A DNA stretch of 64,000 nt from CAWINX01 sp963837585 (GCA_963837585.1 CAWINX010000001.1:62001-126000); one strand, 5' to 3'. Shown: positions 18,890 to 27,980, numbered from the stretch's first letter. Translations and numbers: made by a program. The notes: generated by a model from the sequence alone, not told the origin.

Positions 18890-19498
18890 ATGGAGGCGGC
18901 AACCAAAGAGCGGGAGCTGAGCGGCGAGAAGGCGCAGCGCATCGTCGACGCGATGCGCGAGAGCGTCGCCAAGCGCGGCGCCGCCGGCTCCACCTTCGAG
19001 CAGGTCGCCGCCGAGGCCGGGGTCAGCCGCGGCCTTCTGCACTACTACTTCGGGACCAAGGAGCGGCTGCTGGTCGAGGTGGTCCGCCTCGACGCCGAGA
19101 TCCGCGTCGCCCGCCTCGACGAGCCGCTGGCCAAGGCGAAGAGCGTCGATGACGTGATCGACGTCCTGCTCGCCAGCCTCACCGACATGATCGAGAACGA
19201 GCCCGCCTTCTTCCTGCTCCTCTACGAGCTGTTCAGCGCCGGCCGCCGCAACCCCGACATCCGCCGCGAGGTCGGCCAGCTCTTCCAGCGCACCCGCTCC
19301 CACGTCGCCGAGGTCCTGATGGAAAAGGAGCGGGAGGGAGTGCTCAGCCTCCGCTACGACGCCGAGGCGATCGTCTCCTACCTCTTCGCGGTCGGCGACG
19401 GCTTCGCTTTGCAGGCGCTTTCGGATCCCGGGCGCGACAATGCCCCGGCCCTGGCCGCCGGTGCCGCCTCGGCGCGTTTCCTGCTGGTCAGCAAGTAA
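18890..19498 (+). CDS. TetR family transcriptional regulator
   Basis: The 202-residue protein has the N-terminal TetR helix-turn-helix (about residues 20-66: KAQRIVDAMRESV, then STFEQVAAEAGVSRGLLHYYFG) and a helical ligand-binding half without further motifs. In the same direction, after a 1.4-kb insertion, lies an MMPL transporter gene, so the ancestral arrangement was probably a regulator followed by its exporter target. A palindrome GTGACC-GT-GGTCAC, 11 bases after the stop, is a plausible operator. The ligand is unknown. Confidence 0.88.
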   Translation: MEAATKERELSGEKAQRIVDAMRESVAKRGAAGSTFEQVAAEAGVSRGLLHYYFGTKERLLVEVVRLDAEIRVARLDEPLAKAKSVDDVIDVLLASLTDMIENEPAFFLLLYELFSAGRRNPDIRREVGQLFQRTRSHVAEVLMEKEREGVLSLRYDAEAIVSYLFAVGDGFALQALSDPGRDNAPALAAGAASARFLLVSK

Positions 19499-19523
19499 AT
19501 CGACGCTGAGTGACCGTGGTCAC

Positions 19524-20230
19524 GTATATCCCTTCTTTGTAGAAGCTGGGAGGAAATTGGTGGTGGTGGTTGGCGGGTTGGCACTTCTATGGAGAGGGTG
19601 ACAAAGCGCAATAGAGGGTAAGAAACAGCGATTTGTAAAATATACTTGGCTTGCTGGAGAGGTTTGCGGGCTTTTTGAGTAAGGCTTTGGCGTCAGAGAG
19701 GCGTACAATGATTCGCGGACAGAAATTGGTATATAAGCTACGTCTACAGGCATTGTCAAGGGGAGGACGAAGGAAATGAAAGAGGAGCGCTAAAGGGCTT
19801 AAAGAAGATGACGAAAGTAGGAGAGTAGTGGTGATATAGCTTGTTAGGTGAGGTTATGGAAAAGACGACATAGGTGGGCGCTCCTGACAGAGTGGCCAAA
19901 AGATCATGACTGCGGTCTAAGACAGAAAAACGGGGGCGCAGGCCGCAATTGTAAAGGAGGTTGAAGGTAAGTAGAATGAGCTATCAGATTGAACAGGTGG
20001 CAGAAGAAATATTGATGACACATGGTCTCAGGATGGAGAGACCATAAAGTTCTAAGTGGACAGGGTGCAATAGCGGAGAAACTAGGGATAAAGGTCTTTG
20101 CGGTTGGCTTGGAGGACAACGTTTAGGGGATGCTAGTAAAGAGATTGGTGATGGATAAGAGATTTACATCAATGGCAGAGACTATAAGAGCGGCTAGCGG
20201 TTACGTGAGTGCAAGAGCTGGGTCACTATG
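19524..20230 (+). other. low-GC, cytosine-depleted non-coding segment
   Basis: This stretch holds no recognisable gene on either strand. Its + strand is purine-rich and very poor in C: in three 60-base lines counted by hand (19801, 19981, 20101) C makes 2, 8 and 5 bases while G makes 22, 18 and 23. Reading frames are short. One 23-codon frame at 19976-20047 follows an AAAGGAGG at 19953, but the spacing is too long for a confident call. It may be a long RNA gene or degenerate foreign DNA. Confidence 0.55.
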
Positions 20231-20292
20231 TCAAGAGCACTTCAACGACGCGTCTGAGACGTTGACAACTGGGAGTTCATTGACTACGGAAT

Positions 20293-20444
20293 AGCTCTCG
20301 GGCACTGGGCTAGATCTAGAGGAGATTTGGGAGAACAAGTTCGCTGCAGCATTGCTAATGCAGCGCGGACTGGTAGCTGCTCTCTATGAGCAGTACTCCG
20401 TACAGCGCTTGCGGCGGACTTCGCAGTCTCATCGGATGCCATGA
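20293..20444 (+). pseudogene. possible remnant of a coding region
   Basis: One frame reads DLEEIWENKFAAALLMQRG and continues to a stop at 20444 with protein-like composition, but it is bounded upstream by a stop codon and has no start except an internal ATG that would leave about 28 residues. The neighbouring frame also looks protein-like for about 30 codons (IDYGIALGHWARSRGD). This suggests a decayed or frameshifted gene inside the insertion. No family is recognised. Confidence 0.25.
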
Positions 20445-20472
20445 GCTTTCGTCTTGACAATCTCGGATTGAA

Positions 20473-20832
20473 ATGACCGACACCGCATCTGGCGGTCCTT
20501 CCCATGGCGGCTTTGCGCGAGGGACAGCACAATCGGACGCGCTACTAGAAAAGGTTTACTCGCGCTTGCCCAAAAGACTGTCAGAACTCAGTAGGACGAA
20601 AAAGCAGAACGAAGTCGATCTCCACAAGCGCGTGGGCAATGGCGCGTTGGGGCTAATGATCGGGCAGGTATTCATCGCTGACCTCGCCTTCTACTTCTAC
20701 GGCTTCTGGAACGATTGGGACATTCCGCCTGCGGCAATTACGACATGGCTGGCAGCCACAGTGATTCAGGTCATCGGTGTCGTGCTTGTAATCACGAAAA
20801 ACCTATTCCCGGTCCCCGCCGATGATGGCTAA
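20473..20832 (+). CDS. two-helix membrane protein of unknown function
   Basis: The 119-residue protein has a hydrophilic N-terminal half with a charged helix (about residues 22-52) and two hydrophobic segments: GALGLMIGQVFIADLAFYFY (about 58-77) and TWLAATVIQVIGVVLVI (about 91-107). They are separated by a short aromatic, acidic loop (GFWNDWDIPP), giving a hairpin in the membrane. I do not recognise a family; small two-helix proteins of this kind occur in defence and toxin systems, which is only an analogy. Its end overlaps the start of the next small reading frame by 11 bases. Confidence 0.6.
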   Translation: MTDTASGGPSHGGFARGTAQSDALLEKVYSRLPKRLSELSRTKKQNEVDLHKRVGNGALGLMIGQVFIADLAFYFYGFWNDWDIPPAAITTWLAATVIQVIGVVLVITKNLFPVPADDG

Positions 20833-20992
20833 ACGAAAGACGACACAAAAGACCAAGAAGGGGCTGGAGATCCCGGTCCCAACTAAAGGCGACTTCGACG
20901 CCGCTATGTCGAAGGTCGCTCCGCCAGCAGGTCGTAAACGACCGTGGTCACACACGCACGTGTGTTCGACCGTAAGGCTGGCTAACCAGCCA
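20822..20992 (+). CDS. short basic protein whose frame runs into the MMPL gene
   Basis: Starting inside the end of the two-helix protein gene, this frame encodes MMAKRKTTQKTKKGLEIPVP and continues for about 20 more residues to the direct repeat at 20940. It then stays open, without a stop, into the MMPL gene. The basic start followed by GLEIPVPTKGDF looks like a genuine short protein that lost its own stop at the insertion boundary. Whether cells make a fusion to the transporter or a separate protein cannot be read from sequence. Confidence 0.45.
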
Positions 20993-23218
20993 ATGCGTGA
21001 ATCGATGATCCAGCTCGCGGGGTTCCTGGGACGCCACCGCCGTTGGGTCGTTCTGGGTTGGGTCGCGATCGTCGTCGTCGCGCTGCCTCTCGCTTCGCGC
21101 CAGACAGACCACCTCACCGGCGGCGGATTCGACGTGCCGGGGAGCCAGTCGAAGGCGGTCACCGATTCCCTCCAGAGCGACTTCGGCAAGCGGGCCGACG
21201 GGATCGCCGTCTTGCTTCGAGCCGCGCCCGGCGCCACCCCGGCCGCCGAGGCCGCCGCGTTCGGGCGAGTCCGCCATCAGGTGGCGCAGCTCGACGAGGT
21301 CACGCTGTCGCCCGCGGTCGCGGCTCGCGCCCGACTGCAGCTGCGCCGCACCGGCACCGCCCTCGTCCCGTTGCGCAGCAGTCAGTCGGCCGACAAGCTG
21401 ATCGACTCCGCCGCGACCCTGCGCACCGGCCTCGAACCCGGCACGGCGCAGGGAGGGGTCACCACCTACCTGATCGGCCAGCCGACGATCTGGGCCGGCT
21501 TGCAAGAGCTCTCGAAGCGCGATCTGGCGAAGGCCGAGGCGAGCGGCTTCCCGATCGTCGCGCTGATCCTGCTTCTCGTCTTCGGCTCGCTCGCCGCGGC
21601 CGCCCTGCCGCTGGTGCTCGGCTTCGTCAGCGTCATGGTCACCGGCGCGCTCATCTACTTCATCTCGCTGCACATGGAGACCTCGGTCTTCGTCACCAAC
21701 ATGGCCTCGATGATCGGGATCGGAGTGGCGATCGACTACTCGCTCTTCATCCTCGCCCGCTATCGCGAGGAGCGCCAGGCCGGCCGCAGCGAGGAGGACG
21801 CTCGCGCCGAGGCGTTGTCGACCTCGGGTCTGGCGGTCAGCTTCTCCGGCCTCGCCGTGATCGTCTCCCTCGCCGGCCTTTGGATGGTCGACAACCAGGC
21901 GCTGCGCTCGATGGCGCTCGGCGCGATGACCGTCGTCGCCGTTTCGATCCTCACCGCGATCACCCTGCTGCCGGCCCTGATCGCGATGCTCGGCGACCGG
22001 GTGCTGCCCGGCGGCGTTGTCGCCAAGGCTCTCTCCTTCCTCAAGCGGCGGGTGTTGCGCCGCCCCGAACGGGTGGCGGTCACCGACGGCCGCCCGGTCT
22101 TTTGGGAGCGCTGGACCAATCGCGTTATGGCGCGCCCGTGGTTCGCCGTGGTCGGCGTCACCGGCATCCTCCTCTTCCTGGCGATTCCGGTGCTTTCGCT
22201 GACCACCGGCACCGAGGCGCTCGGGCAATTCCCCAAGGACAACGACGTCCGGGTCGGTAACGACCTCGCTTCCAAGCAGCTCGGCGGCGGCACCGACCCG
22301 GTTCAGATCACCGCCGCCTTCAGCGGCGCCCCGGCCGCCGCGCCCGCCAATCGTGCCCGTGTCGTCGCATTCGCCCGCGGGCTCGCCGCGGTACGGGGGG
22401 TCAGCTCGGTCGCACCACCCGCCTTTTCCGGAGACAGCGCCCTGATCCAGGCGACGCCGAGCGCGCCGAGCGAATCGGACGCCGCGGCGGCCCTGATCGA
22501 CCGCTTGCGCGACAGCGTCGTCCCGGCGACCGCGCTGAGCCGCGTCGCGACGATCGACGTCGGCGGCGAGTCCGCGCGCACCCATGACCTCCGCGCCCAG
22601 ATCGGCGGCTCGATGTGGAAGATCTTCGCCTTCATCCTCGGGCTCAGCTTCATCGTCCTGATGGTGATGCTGCGCTCGCTGCTGCTGCCGCTGAAGGCGG
22701 TGCTGATGAACCTGCTCTCGATCGGCGCCGCCTTCGGCGTCCTGGTCGCGGTCTTCCAGTGGGGCTGGTTCGACAACGTGCTCGGCTTCGACAGCCTCGG
22801 CGCCCTCGACACGATCAACGTGCCGTTGATCCTGGCGATCGTCTTCGGCCTCTCGATGGACTACGAGGTCTTCCTGCTCTCGCGGATCCGCGAGCGCTAC
22901 ATGAAGCACGGCGACAACAAGCGCGCCGTGGCCGAGGGGCTTTCCTCCAGCGCCCGCACGATTTCCTCGGCGGCGCTGATCATGACCGCCGTCTTCGGCG
23001 TCTTCGTCCTCACCGGCGTTCCGTCGATCAAGGAGCTGGGTCTGGGCTGCGCCGTGGCGATCGCGCTCGACGCCACCCTGGTCAGGCTGATCCTGGTGCC
23101 GGCGGCGATGGTGCTGTTGGGCCGCTGGAACTGGTGGATGCCCTCATGGCTGGACCGGGTGCTGCCGGACCTCAGCTTCGAGACTCCCGGCGCCGAGCTC
23201 GAGCCCGCCGAGGCTTGA
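20993..23218 (+). CDS. MMPL family RND transporter
   Basis: This is a large exporter of about 741 residues with the MMPL/RND plan twice over. Each half has one membrane helix, a periplasmic domain and a bundle of five more helices. Landmarks are GIGVAIDYSLFILARYREE in the first half and GLSMDYEVFLLSRIRE in the second, carrying the aspartate-tyrosine pairs used for proton relay. Relatives move lipids or drugs. The frame is open upstream to 20822, but the family N-terminus (MIQLAGFLGRHRRWVV) supports the ATG at 20993 or 21005. It is probably controlled by the upstream TetR. A hairpin at 23228 follows. Confidence 0.9.
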   Translation: MRESMIQLAGFLGRHRRWVVLGWVAIVVVALPLASRQTDHLTGGGFDVPGSQSKAVTDSLQSDFGKRADGIAVLLRAAPGATPAAEAAAFGRVRHQVAQLDEVTLSPAVAARARLQLRRTGTALVPLRSSQSADKLIDSAATLRTGLEPGTAQGGVTTYLIGQPTIWAGLQELSKRDLAKAEASGFPIVALILLLVFGSLAAAALPLVLGFVSVMVTGALIYFISLHMETSVFVTNMASMIGIGVAIDYSLFILARYREERQAGRSEEDARAEALSTSGLAVSFSGLAVIVSLAGLWMVDNQALRSMALGAMTVVAVSILTAITLLPALIAMLGDRVLPGGVVAKALSFLKRRVLRRPERVAVTDGRPVFWERWTNRVMARPWFAVVGVTGILLFLAIPVLSLTTGTEALGQFPKDNDVRVGNDLASKQLGGGTDPVQITAAFSGAPAAAPANRARVVAFARGLAAVRGVSSVAPPAFSGDSALIQATPSAPSESDAAAALIDRLRDSVVPATALSRVATIDVGGESARTHDLRAQIGGSMWKIFAFILGLSFIVLMVMLRSLLLPLKAVLMNLLSIGAAFGVLVAVFQWGWFDNVLGFDSLGALDTINVPLILAIVFGLSMDYEVFLLSRIRERYMKHGDNKRAVAEGLSSSARTISSAALIMTAVFGVFVLTGVPSIKELGLGCAVAIALDATLVRLILVPAAMVLLGRWNWWMPSWLDRVLPDLSFETPGAELEPAEA

Positions 23219-23227
23219 GTGTCCCGT

Positions 23228-23250
23228 CCCCTTGGCTGGGGAGCCAGGGG
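23228..23250 (+). terminator. hairpin after the MMPL gene
   Basis: CCCC-T-TGGCT, a GGGG loop and AGCCA-GGGG form a 9-bp stem with one bulge, 9 bases after the stop codon. There is no T-run, as is common in GC-rich terminators. It also precedes the amidase start by 16 bases. Confidence 0.4.
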
Positions 23251-23266
23251 CGCATAGGATGCTGCC

Positions 23267-24698
23267 GTGGCTATTGACGTACAGACCGGCAAAGACGCCG
23301 ACCTCGCGTTCGCCGGGAGCGGCAAAGCAGGCTGAGATGGTGCGGGCCGGCGAGGTCTCCCCGACCGAGCTCGTGCGGATGTCCCTGGAGCGGATCGGGC
23401 GCCTCAATCCCGAGTTGAACGCCTTCCGCAAGGTCTTCGCCGAGCGAGCGCTGCTCGAGGCCGAGCAGGCTGAAGCGCGACTGAAGGCAGGCGAGGAGCG
23501 GCCGCTGCTGGGCGTGCCGATCGCGATCAAGGACGAGATCAACGTCGCCGGCGAGGTGAAGACGATCGGCACCGACGCATTCAGCACCCCCGCGAAGGAG
23601 GACGCTGAGATGGTCCGGCGCCTGCGCGAGGCGGGGGCGATCGTCGTCGGCCTCACCCTGGCGCCGGAGATGGCGATCTGCGGCTTCACCGAGTCGGCCA
23701 CCTATGGAGTCACCCGCAACCCGTGGAACCCGCAGCGGACTCCGGGCGGATCGAGCGGCGGGTCGGGCGCCGCGGTCGCCGCCGGGCTGGTGCCGATTGC
23801 CTCGGCCGGGGACGGCGGAGGATCGATCCGTATCCCCGCTGCCTCCTGTGGGCTGTTCGGCCTCAAACCTTCGCTGGGCAGGATCTCGTTGGCCCCCGAC
23901 CTGGAGCTCTGGAACGGGCTCGCCGTGCTCGGCTGTCTCAGCCGCAACGTCCTCGACACGGCCCTCTGGCTCGATATCACCGCCGGTGGCTCGAAGGAGG
24001 CCGGGGCGCCGCCGCCTCCCGAGCGGCCGTTCGTCGATTCGGCAAAGGCCGCTCCCGGAAAGCTGCGGGTCGCTTGGTCGACCGTGCCGCCACGAGCCGC
24101 CGCCCCGGCGACGGTCTCCGATGACGCCAAGGCCGCGGTGTCCGATGCCGCCGGCGTGCTCGGCTCACTCGGCCACGAGGTGGCCCAGCAAGATCCCGCC
24201 TGGGGCGGAATCGGCAACAACATCACGCCACGCTTCCTGCGCGGCGTCTCCGATGTGGTCGCGACGGCTGAGCACCCCGAGCGCCTCGAGCGCCGCACCC
24301 GCGGCTTCGGCCGCCTCGGTCGGCGGCTCCCGGACGCGGTCTTCGAGCGGGCGCTGAGGAACCGCGCGGCCGACGATGCCCGCGTCAACGCGATCTTCGA
24401 TTCCCACGATGTCCTGGTCACGCCAGTTATGGGCGGCACCGCTCTGCCGGTGCGGCGCTGGGAGGGCCAGGGCGCCCTGCGCACGGTGCTCGGGATGAGC
24501 CGCTTCTATCCCTACTGCGTCCCCTGGAACCACCTCGGCAACCCGGCGATGTCGGTGCCGACCGGCTTCGACGCCGACGGCATGCCACTAGCGGTGCAGA
24601 TCATCGGTCGCCACGGCGACGAGGCGACCCTGCTCTCACTCGCGGCCCAGATAGAGGCCGAACGCCCCTGGGCCGACGCCCGCCCCCCGATCTCCTGA
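23267..24698 (+). CDS. amidase signature family hydrolase, one frameshift
   Basis: This is an amide hydrolase of about 476 residues. The catalytic triad region is visible: lysine in VPIAIKDEIN and the serines in GGSSGGSGAAVAAG with the downstream GDGGGSIRIPA. The natural start is probably the GTG at 23267 (reading AIDVQTGKDADLAF), interrupted by one extra A near 23318; removing it joins AFAG to AAKQAEMV. It differs from GatA in having no adjacent gatB or gatC, so a stand-alone amidase is likely. The substrate is unknown. Confidence 0.85.
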
Positions 24699-24796
24699 GC
24701 CCGCCCGCCATCCCCGGACCGCGCGAGCAGTCGGTCAGTTACTGGCTGAACGGTTTTCCCACGTATACGGGGTTCAAATGACCACTCGGCCGATGA

Positions 24797-26083
24797 TCAG
24801 CCGAACACCTTGCGCATCCGCACCAGTTCGCGGACCTTGCCGCGCGGGCGAATCTTGCGCTGCAGCATCAGCTTCACCGGGTTGGCATCGGGTTTGCCGG
24901 CGGCGAGGAAGTCGCCCCAGCTCGCCTCGAGAGTCAGGTCTGGATCGGGCGCCTCGCCCGGCTCGACGCGGGTCGAGCCGTTGTCGATCACCAGGTGCCA
25001 GGGGTCGGCGTCGGTGAAGCGCCACTGGTAGACCAGCCGCGAGCCATTGGCGGCCTTGGGGTCGACGACGCGGGAGACGACGTCGAAGTAGAGCTGCTGC
25101 AGCTCCGGCGAGGAGTCCGGCTTCGGCCCGTCGGGGGGGCCGAGGATGCCGGCCATCATCAGCTTCACCTGGCGCTCGGCGACCTCTTCCTCGCTGGCCT
25201 CTGGGTCGAAGGGGAAGACGCCGGGAGGCATCTCCTCGGTCGGGTAGCCGATCGTGCGCCAGCGCTGGCGAATCAGCTTGAGGCCGAAGGCGAAGATGTC
25301 CTCCAGCGAGAAGCCGTAGCACTCGGTGTACTCGCGGTCCAGGTTCGGCGGCGAGAAGACCGCCGGCCCGTAGGGCAGGACCTCGCGCAGCAGCTCGACC
25401 ACCGCCGCTTTGCACTCCTCCGAGGCGGGGTGCCGGTCGTCGAGCAGCTCGGAGAGCACTTTGACGCCGAAGCCGATGTGGCGCTGCTCGTCCTTGGAGA
25501 CGTTCTCCATCCCGGAGCTGAAGCCCGGCATCGTCTCCTCGGCGGCGAAGAAGTCCTCGATGAAGTGCTGTCCCGGCTGGGCGAGGCTGCCCTCGACGAT
25601 CAGGTGGTAGAGGGTGATCGCCTGCGCGTACTTGGGCAGCGAGCGATCCTTGCGCAGCTCCTCGGCCATCCGGTCGAGCCGGTCGAAGATTCCCCGGTAG
25701 CCCCAGTTGAGCTGGGGCAGGGTGGAGGAAAGGGTCTGCTGGATCGAGTCGCCGCCGACCCCGATCACCTCCTTGAAGAAGCGGTGGAAGAAGACCGAGT
25801 GGCGGACCTCGTCGACCTGCTGGGTGGCGAGGAAGTAGGCCTGCTCCTCGGTCGGCGCGGCGGTGATGTAGGGGGCGAGGGTGTCGGCGACCCGGTCCTC
25901 GCCGTAGAAGAACATCGAGTAGATCCACATCGCCGAGCGTCGCTGGATGTCGCTGAGGGACTGCCAGCCCTCGCGGTCCTTGGAGAAGTCGATGTCGTAG
26001 GCGCTCCAGTTGCCGTGCTCCCAGCGGCGGTACAGGTCCTCGTAGGTGACGCTCTCCATCAGGCTCTGGGCTGCGACGCTCAT
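24797..26083 (-). CDS. R2-like diiron oxidase with C-terminal SCP2-like domain
   Basis: The first about 310 residues form a ferritin-like four-helix diiron protein of the ribonucleotide reductase R2/R2lox type. Metal-ligand motifs are visible in FYGEDRV, QVDEVRHS (E..H), the QPGQHFIEDFFAAEE helix and SKDEQRHIG (E..H). Residues about 330-428 look like a sterol-carrier SCP2 domain (LVYQWRFTDADPWHLVIDNG ... LTLEASWGDFLAAGK). Fusion of an oxidase to a lipid-binding domain suggests oxidation of a lipid substrate rather than nucleotide reduction; no nrdE-like partner is nearby. It lies upstream of an acyl-CoA ligase gene on the same strand. Confidence 0.75.
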   Translation of the reverse strand: MSVAAQSLMESVTYEDLYRRWEHGNWSAYDIDFSKDREGWQSLSDIQRRSAMWIYSMFFYGEDRVADTLAPYITAAPTEEQAYFLATQQVDEVRHSVFFHRFFKEVIGVGGDSIQQTLSSTLPQLNWGYRGIFDRLDRMAEELRKDRSLPKYAQAITLYHLIVEGSLAQPGQHFIEDFFAAEETMPGFSSGMENVSKDEQRHIGFGVKVLSELLDDRHPASEECKAAVVELLREVLPYGPAVFSPPNLDREYTECYGFSLEDIFAFGLKLIRQRWRTIGYPTEEMPPGVFPFDPEASEEEVAERQVKLMMAGILGPPDGPKPDSSPELQQLYFDVVSRVVDPKAANGSRLVYQWRFTDADPWHLVIDNGSTRVEPGEAPDPDLTLEASWGDFLAAGKPDANPVKLMLQRKIRPRGKVRELVRMRKVFG

Positions 26084-26131
26084 CTTTCTCCTTTGAGTGG
26101 TGCCTCGGCGACACCGAGCAGGTTAGCGGCT

Positions 26132-26151
26132 GACTGGCTGCCCAGCCAGTC
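26132..26151 (-). terminator. perfect hairpin between the oxidase and acyl-CoA ligase genes
   Basis: GACTGGCTG and CAGCCAGTC form a 9-bp perfect stem with a 2-base centre. It abuts the stop codon of the acyl-CoA ligase (26152), reading on the minus strand, so it is placed to end that transcript before the diiron oxidase gene. No T-run is present. Confidence 0.45.
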
Positions 26152-27659
26152 CTAGGCGTCGGCGGGGGCCGGGACGTCGATCTCGCGCTTGAGGATCTTG
26201 CCGGTCGGCCCCTTCGGCAGCTCGTCGATGAACCAGACGACCCGCGGGTACTTGTAGGCGGCGATCCGCTCCTTGACGTAGGCGCTGACCTCCTCGGGCG
26301 CCAGCTCCTCGCCCTCGTGGAGGACGACCGCGGCGCCGATCTCCTCGCCCCACTCGTCGTGGGGGACGCCGACCACCGCCGCCTCGCGGATCTTCGGGTG
26401 CTCGTAGAGCACCTCCTCGACCTCGCGCGGATAGACGTTGTAGCCGCCGCGGATGATCAGGTCCTTCTTGCGGTCGACGATGTAGAAGTAGCCGTCCTCG
26501 TCGATCCGGGCCATGTCGCCGGAGTGGAACCAGCCGCCGCGCATCGCCTCCTCGGTGGCGTCGGGGCGCTGCCAGTAGCCCTTCATGATGTTGTGGCCGC
26601 GGATCACGACCTCGCCGACCTCTCCCTGGGGGACCGGGTTGTCGTCCTCGTCGACCACCTGCATCTCGACCCCCTCGATCGGGGTGCCGATCGAGCCCGC
26701 CTTGCGCTCGCGGTCGGGATGGTTGGAGCAGGCGACCGGGGAGGTCTCCGAGAGGCCGTAGCCCTCGAGCACGACGGCGTCGAAGGCCTTCTCGAAGCCA
26801 TGCAGTACCTCGACCGGCATCGAGGCGCCGCCGGTGATGCAGTTGCGCAGAGACGAGGTGTCGAATTCCTCGCGCTCGGGGTGGTGCAGCAGCGCCCCAT
26901 ACATCGTCGGCACGCCGTAGAAGTGGGTGACGCCGTCGCGCTGCATCGTCGCCAGCGCCTCGCCGGGGTCGAATTTCGGCACCAGGGTGAGGCAGGCGCC
27001 GACGCTCAGCGAGGCGTTCATCGCGACCGTCTGCCCGAAGGAATGAAAGAGCGGCAGGGCGCCGAGGACGATGTCGCCGTCGCCGATCTCGCAGGTCGTG
27101 CGCGAGGAGACCTCGGCGTTGCGGAAGAGGTTGACGTGGGTCAGCTCGGCGCCCTTCGGCTTGCCGGTCGTCCCCGAGGTGTAGAGGATCACCGCGGTGT
27201 CGTCCTCGGCGGTCTCGACGAGGTCGGTGGTGGGCTCATGCTCGGCGAGCAGCGCCGCGAAGGCCGTCGGCTCGACCTCGATCAGCTCGGCGCCGGCGGC
27301 CGCGGCGCCGGCCCGCGCCTCGTCGGCGAAGCCGTGCCAGGCGAGCAGCAGCCTCGCGCCGGAGTCCTCGAGGTAGAAGGCGATCTCGCGCTCCTTGAGG
27401 AGCACGTTCATCGGCACCACCACGCCCCCGGCCCGCAGCACCCCGTAGTAGGCGATCGGGAAATCGGGGACGTTGGGGAGCATCACCCCGACCCGGTCGC
27501 CCGACCTGCCATGCCCTTCGCGGTAAGCAGCGTCGCGAGCCGCGCCGAGCGCTCGTCGAGCTCGGCGTAGGTCAGCTCGACCTCGCCGAGGCGGATCGCC
27601 GGATTGTCCGGGACCCGCTCGGCGCTGTCGGTGAGGATCGAGGCCAGGTTCAGGCCCAT
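26152..27659 (-). CDS. long-chain acyl-CoA ligase (AMP-dependent synthetase), one frameshift
   Basis: This enzyme activates a carboxylic acid with ATP and coenzyme A. The main frame has the AMP-binding motif YTSGTTGKPKGAELTH, then GYGLSETSP, and the adenylate and hinge region GWFHSGDMARIDEDGYFYIVDRKKD with GGYNVYPREVEE. The C-terminal lysine lies in LPKGPTGKILKRE. The N-terminus is in another frame, starting at ATG 27659 (MGLNLASILTDSAER); the break is near 27500-27515, in GGTCGGGCGAC. About 500 residues in all, normal for the family. It may serve fatty-acid degradation with the oxidase upstream. Confidence 0.85.
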
Positions 27660-27690
27660 GGCTGAAGCCGGATGGCGTCGTGCCTCGCGC

Positions 27691-27980
27691 CTACGGCTTG
27701 AGGAAGTGGTGGACCGGGAACTCCTTGATGTCCGGCGGGCCGGGAGGGGCCTGGTCGCCGAGCGCGGCGACGGCCGGCCCGAGCCGCTCCTGCTGGAAGC
27801 GGTCGAAGTGCTCGCGCGACTCCCAGAAGTCGATCACGCCCCAGCCTTCCTCGATCGGGCCGGCCGAGTGGAAGATCAAACCCTCCGGAGGATCGGCGTC
27901 GATCCCCATGTGCTGCGTTGAATCGCGTCGTATTGCTCCTGCGTCCCGCCGGCGAACTTGAGTCGTAGCCCAATTGCCAT
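27691..27980 (-). CDS. small ferredoxin-like fold protein (ABM-like), one frameshift
   Basis: The protein is about 96 residues long. It begins MAIGLRLKFAGGTQEQYDAI and, after a break near 27915, continues HMGIDADPPEGLIFHSAGP, then GVIDFWESREHFDRFQ and a proline-rich end. The pattern of strands and the DFWESREHFDRF helix resembles dimeric alpha-beta barrel (antibiotic biosynthesis monooxygenase-like) proteins. It is followed by the acyl-CoA ligase gene on the same strand. Its substrate, if any, is unknown. Confidence 0.6.

Larger units (their letters stand above)
19512..20951 (+). mobile_element. putative inserted element flanked by 12-bp direct repeats
   Basis: The sequence GACCGTGGTCAC occurs at 19512-19523 and again at 20940-20951, flanking about 1.4 kb of DNA whose composition differs sharply from its surroundings. 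Inside are about 0.9 kb without a convincing gene, a two-helix membrane protein gene and a short overlapping gene. No transposase or integrase is present, so the mechanism is unknown. The repeat may be a target-site duplication, a recombination site, or two copies of a TetR operator. Confidence 0.5.

Noticed and set aside
19976..20047. 23-codon frame with AAAGGAGG upstream in the low-GC segment
   Set aside because: The ribosome site is 15 bases from the start and the product is too short to judge; mentioned only as part of the segment.
20948..22909. 653-codon minus-strand frame opposite the MMPL gene
   Set aside because: Same reason: composition is His, Arg, Asp and Gln repeats typical of an antisense frame.
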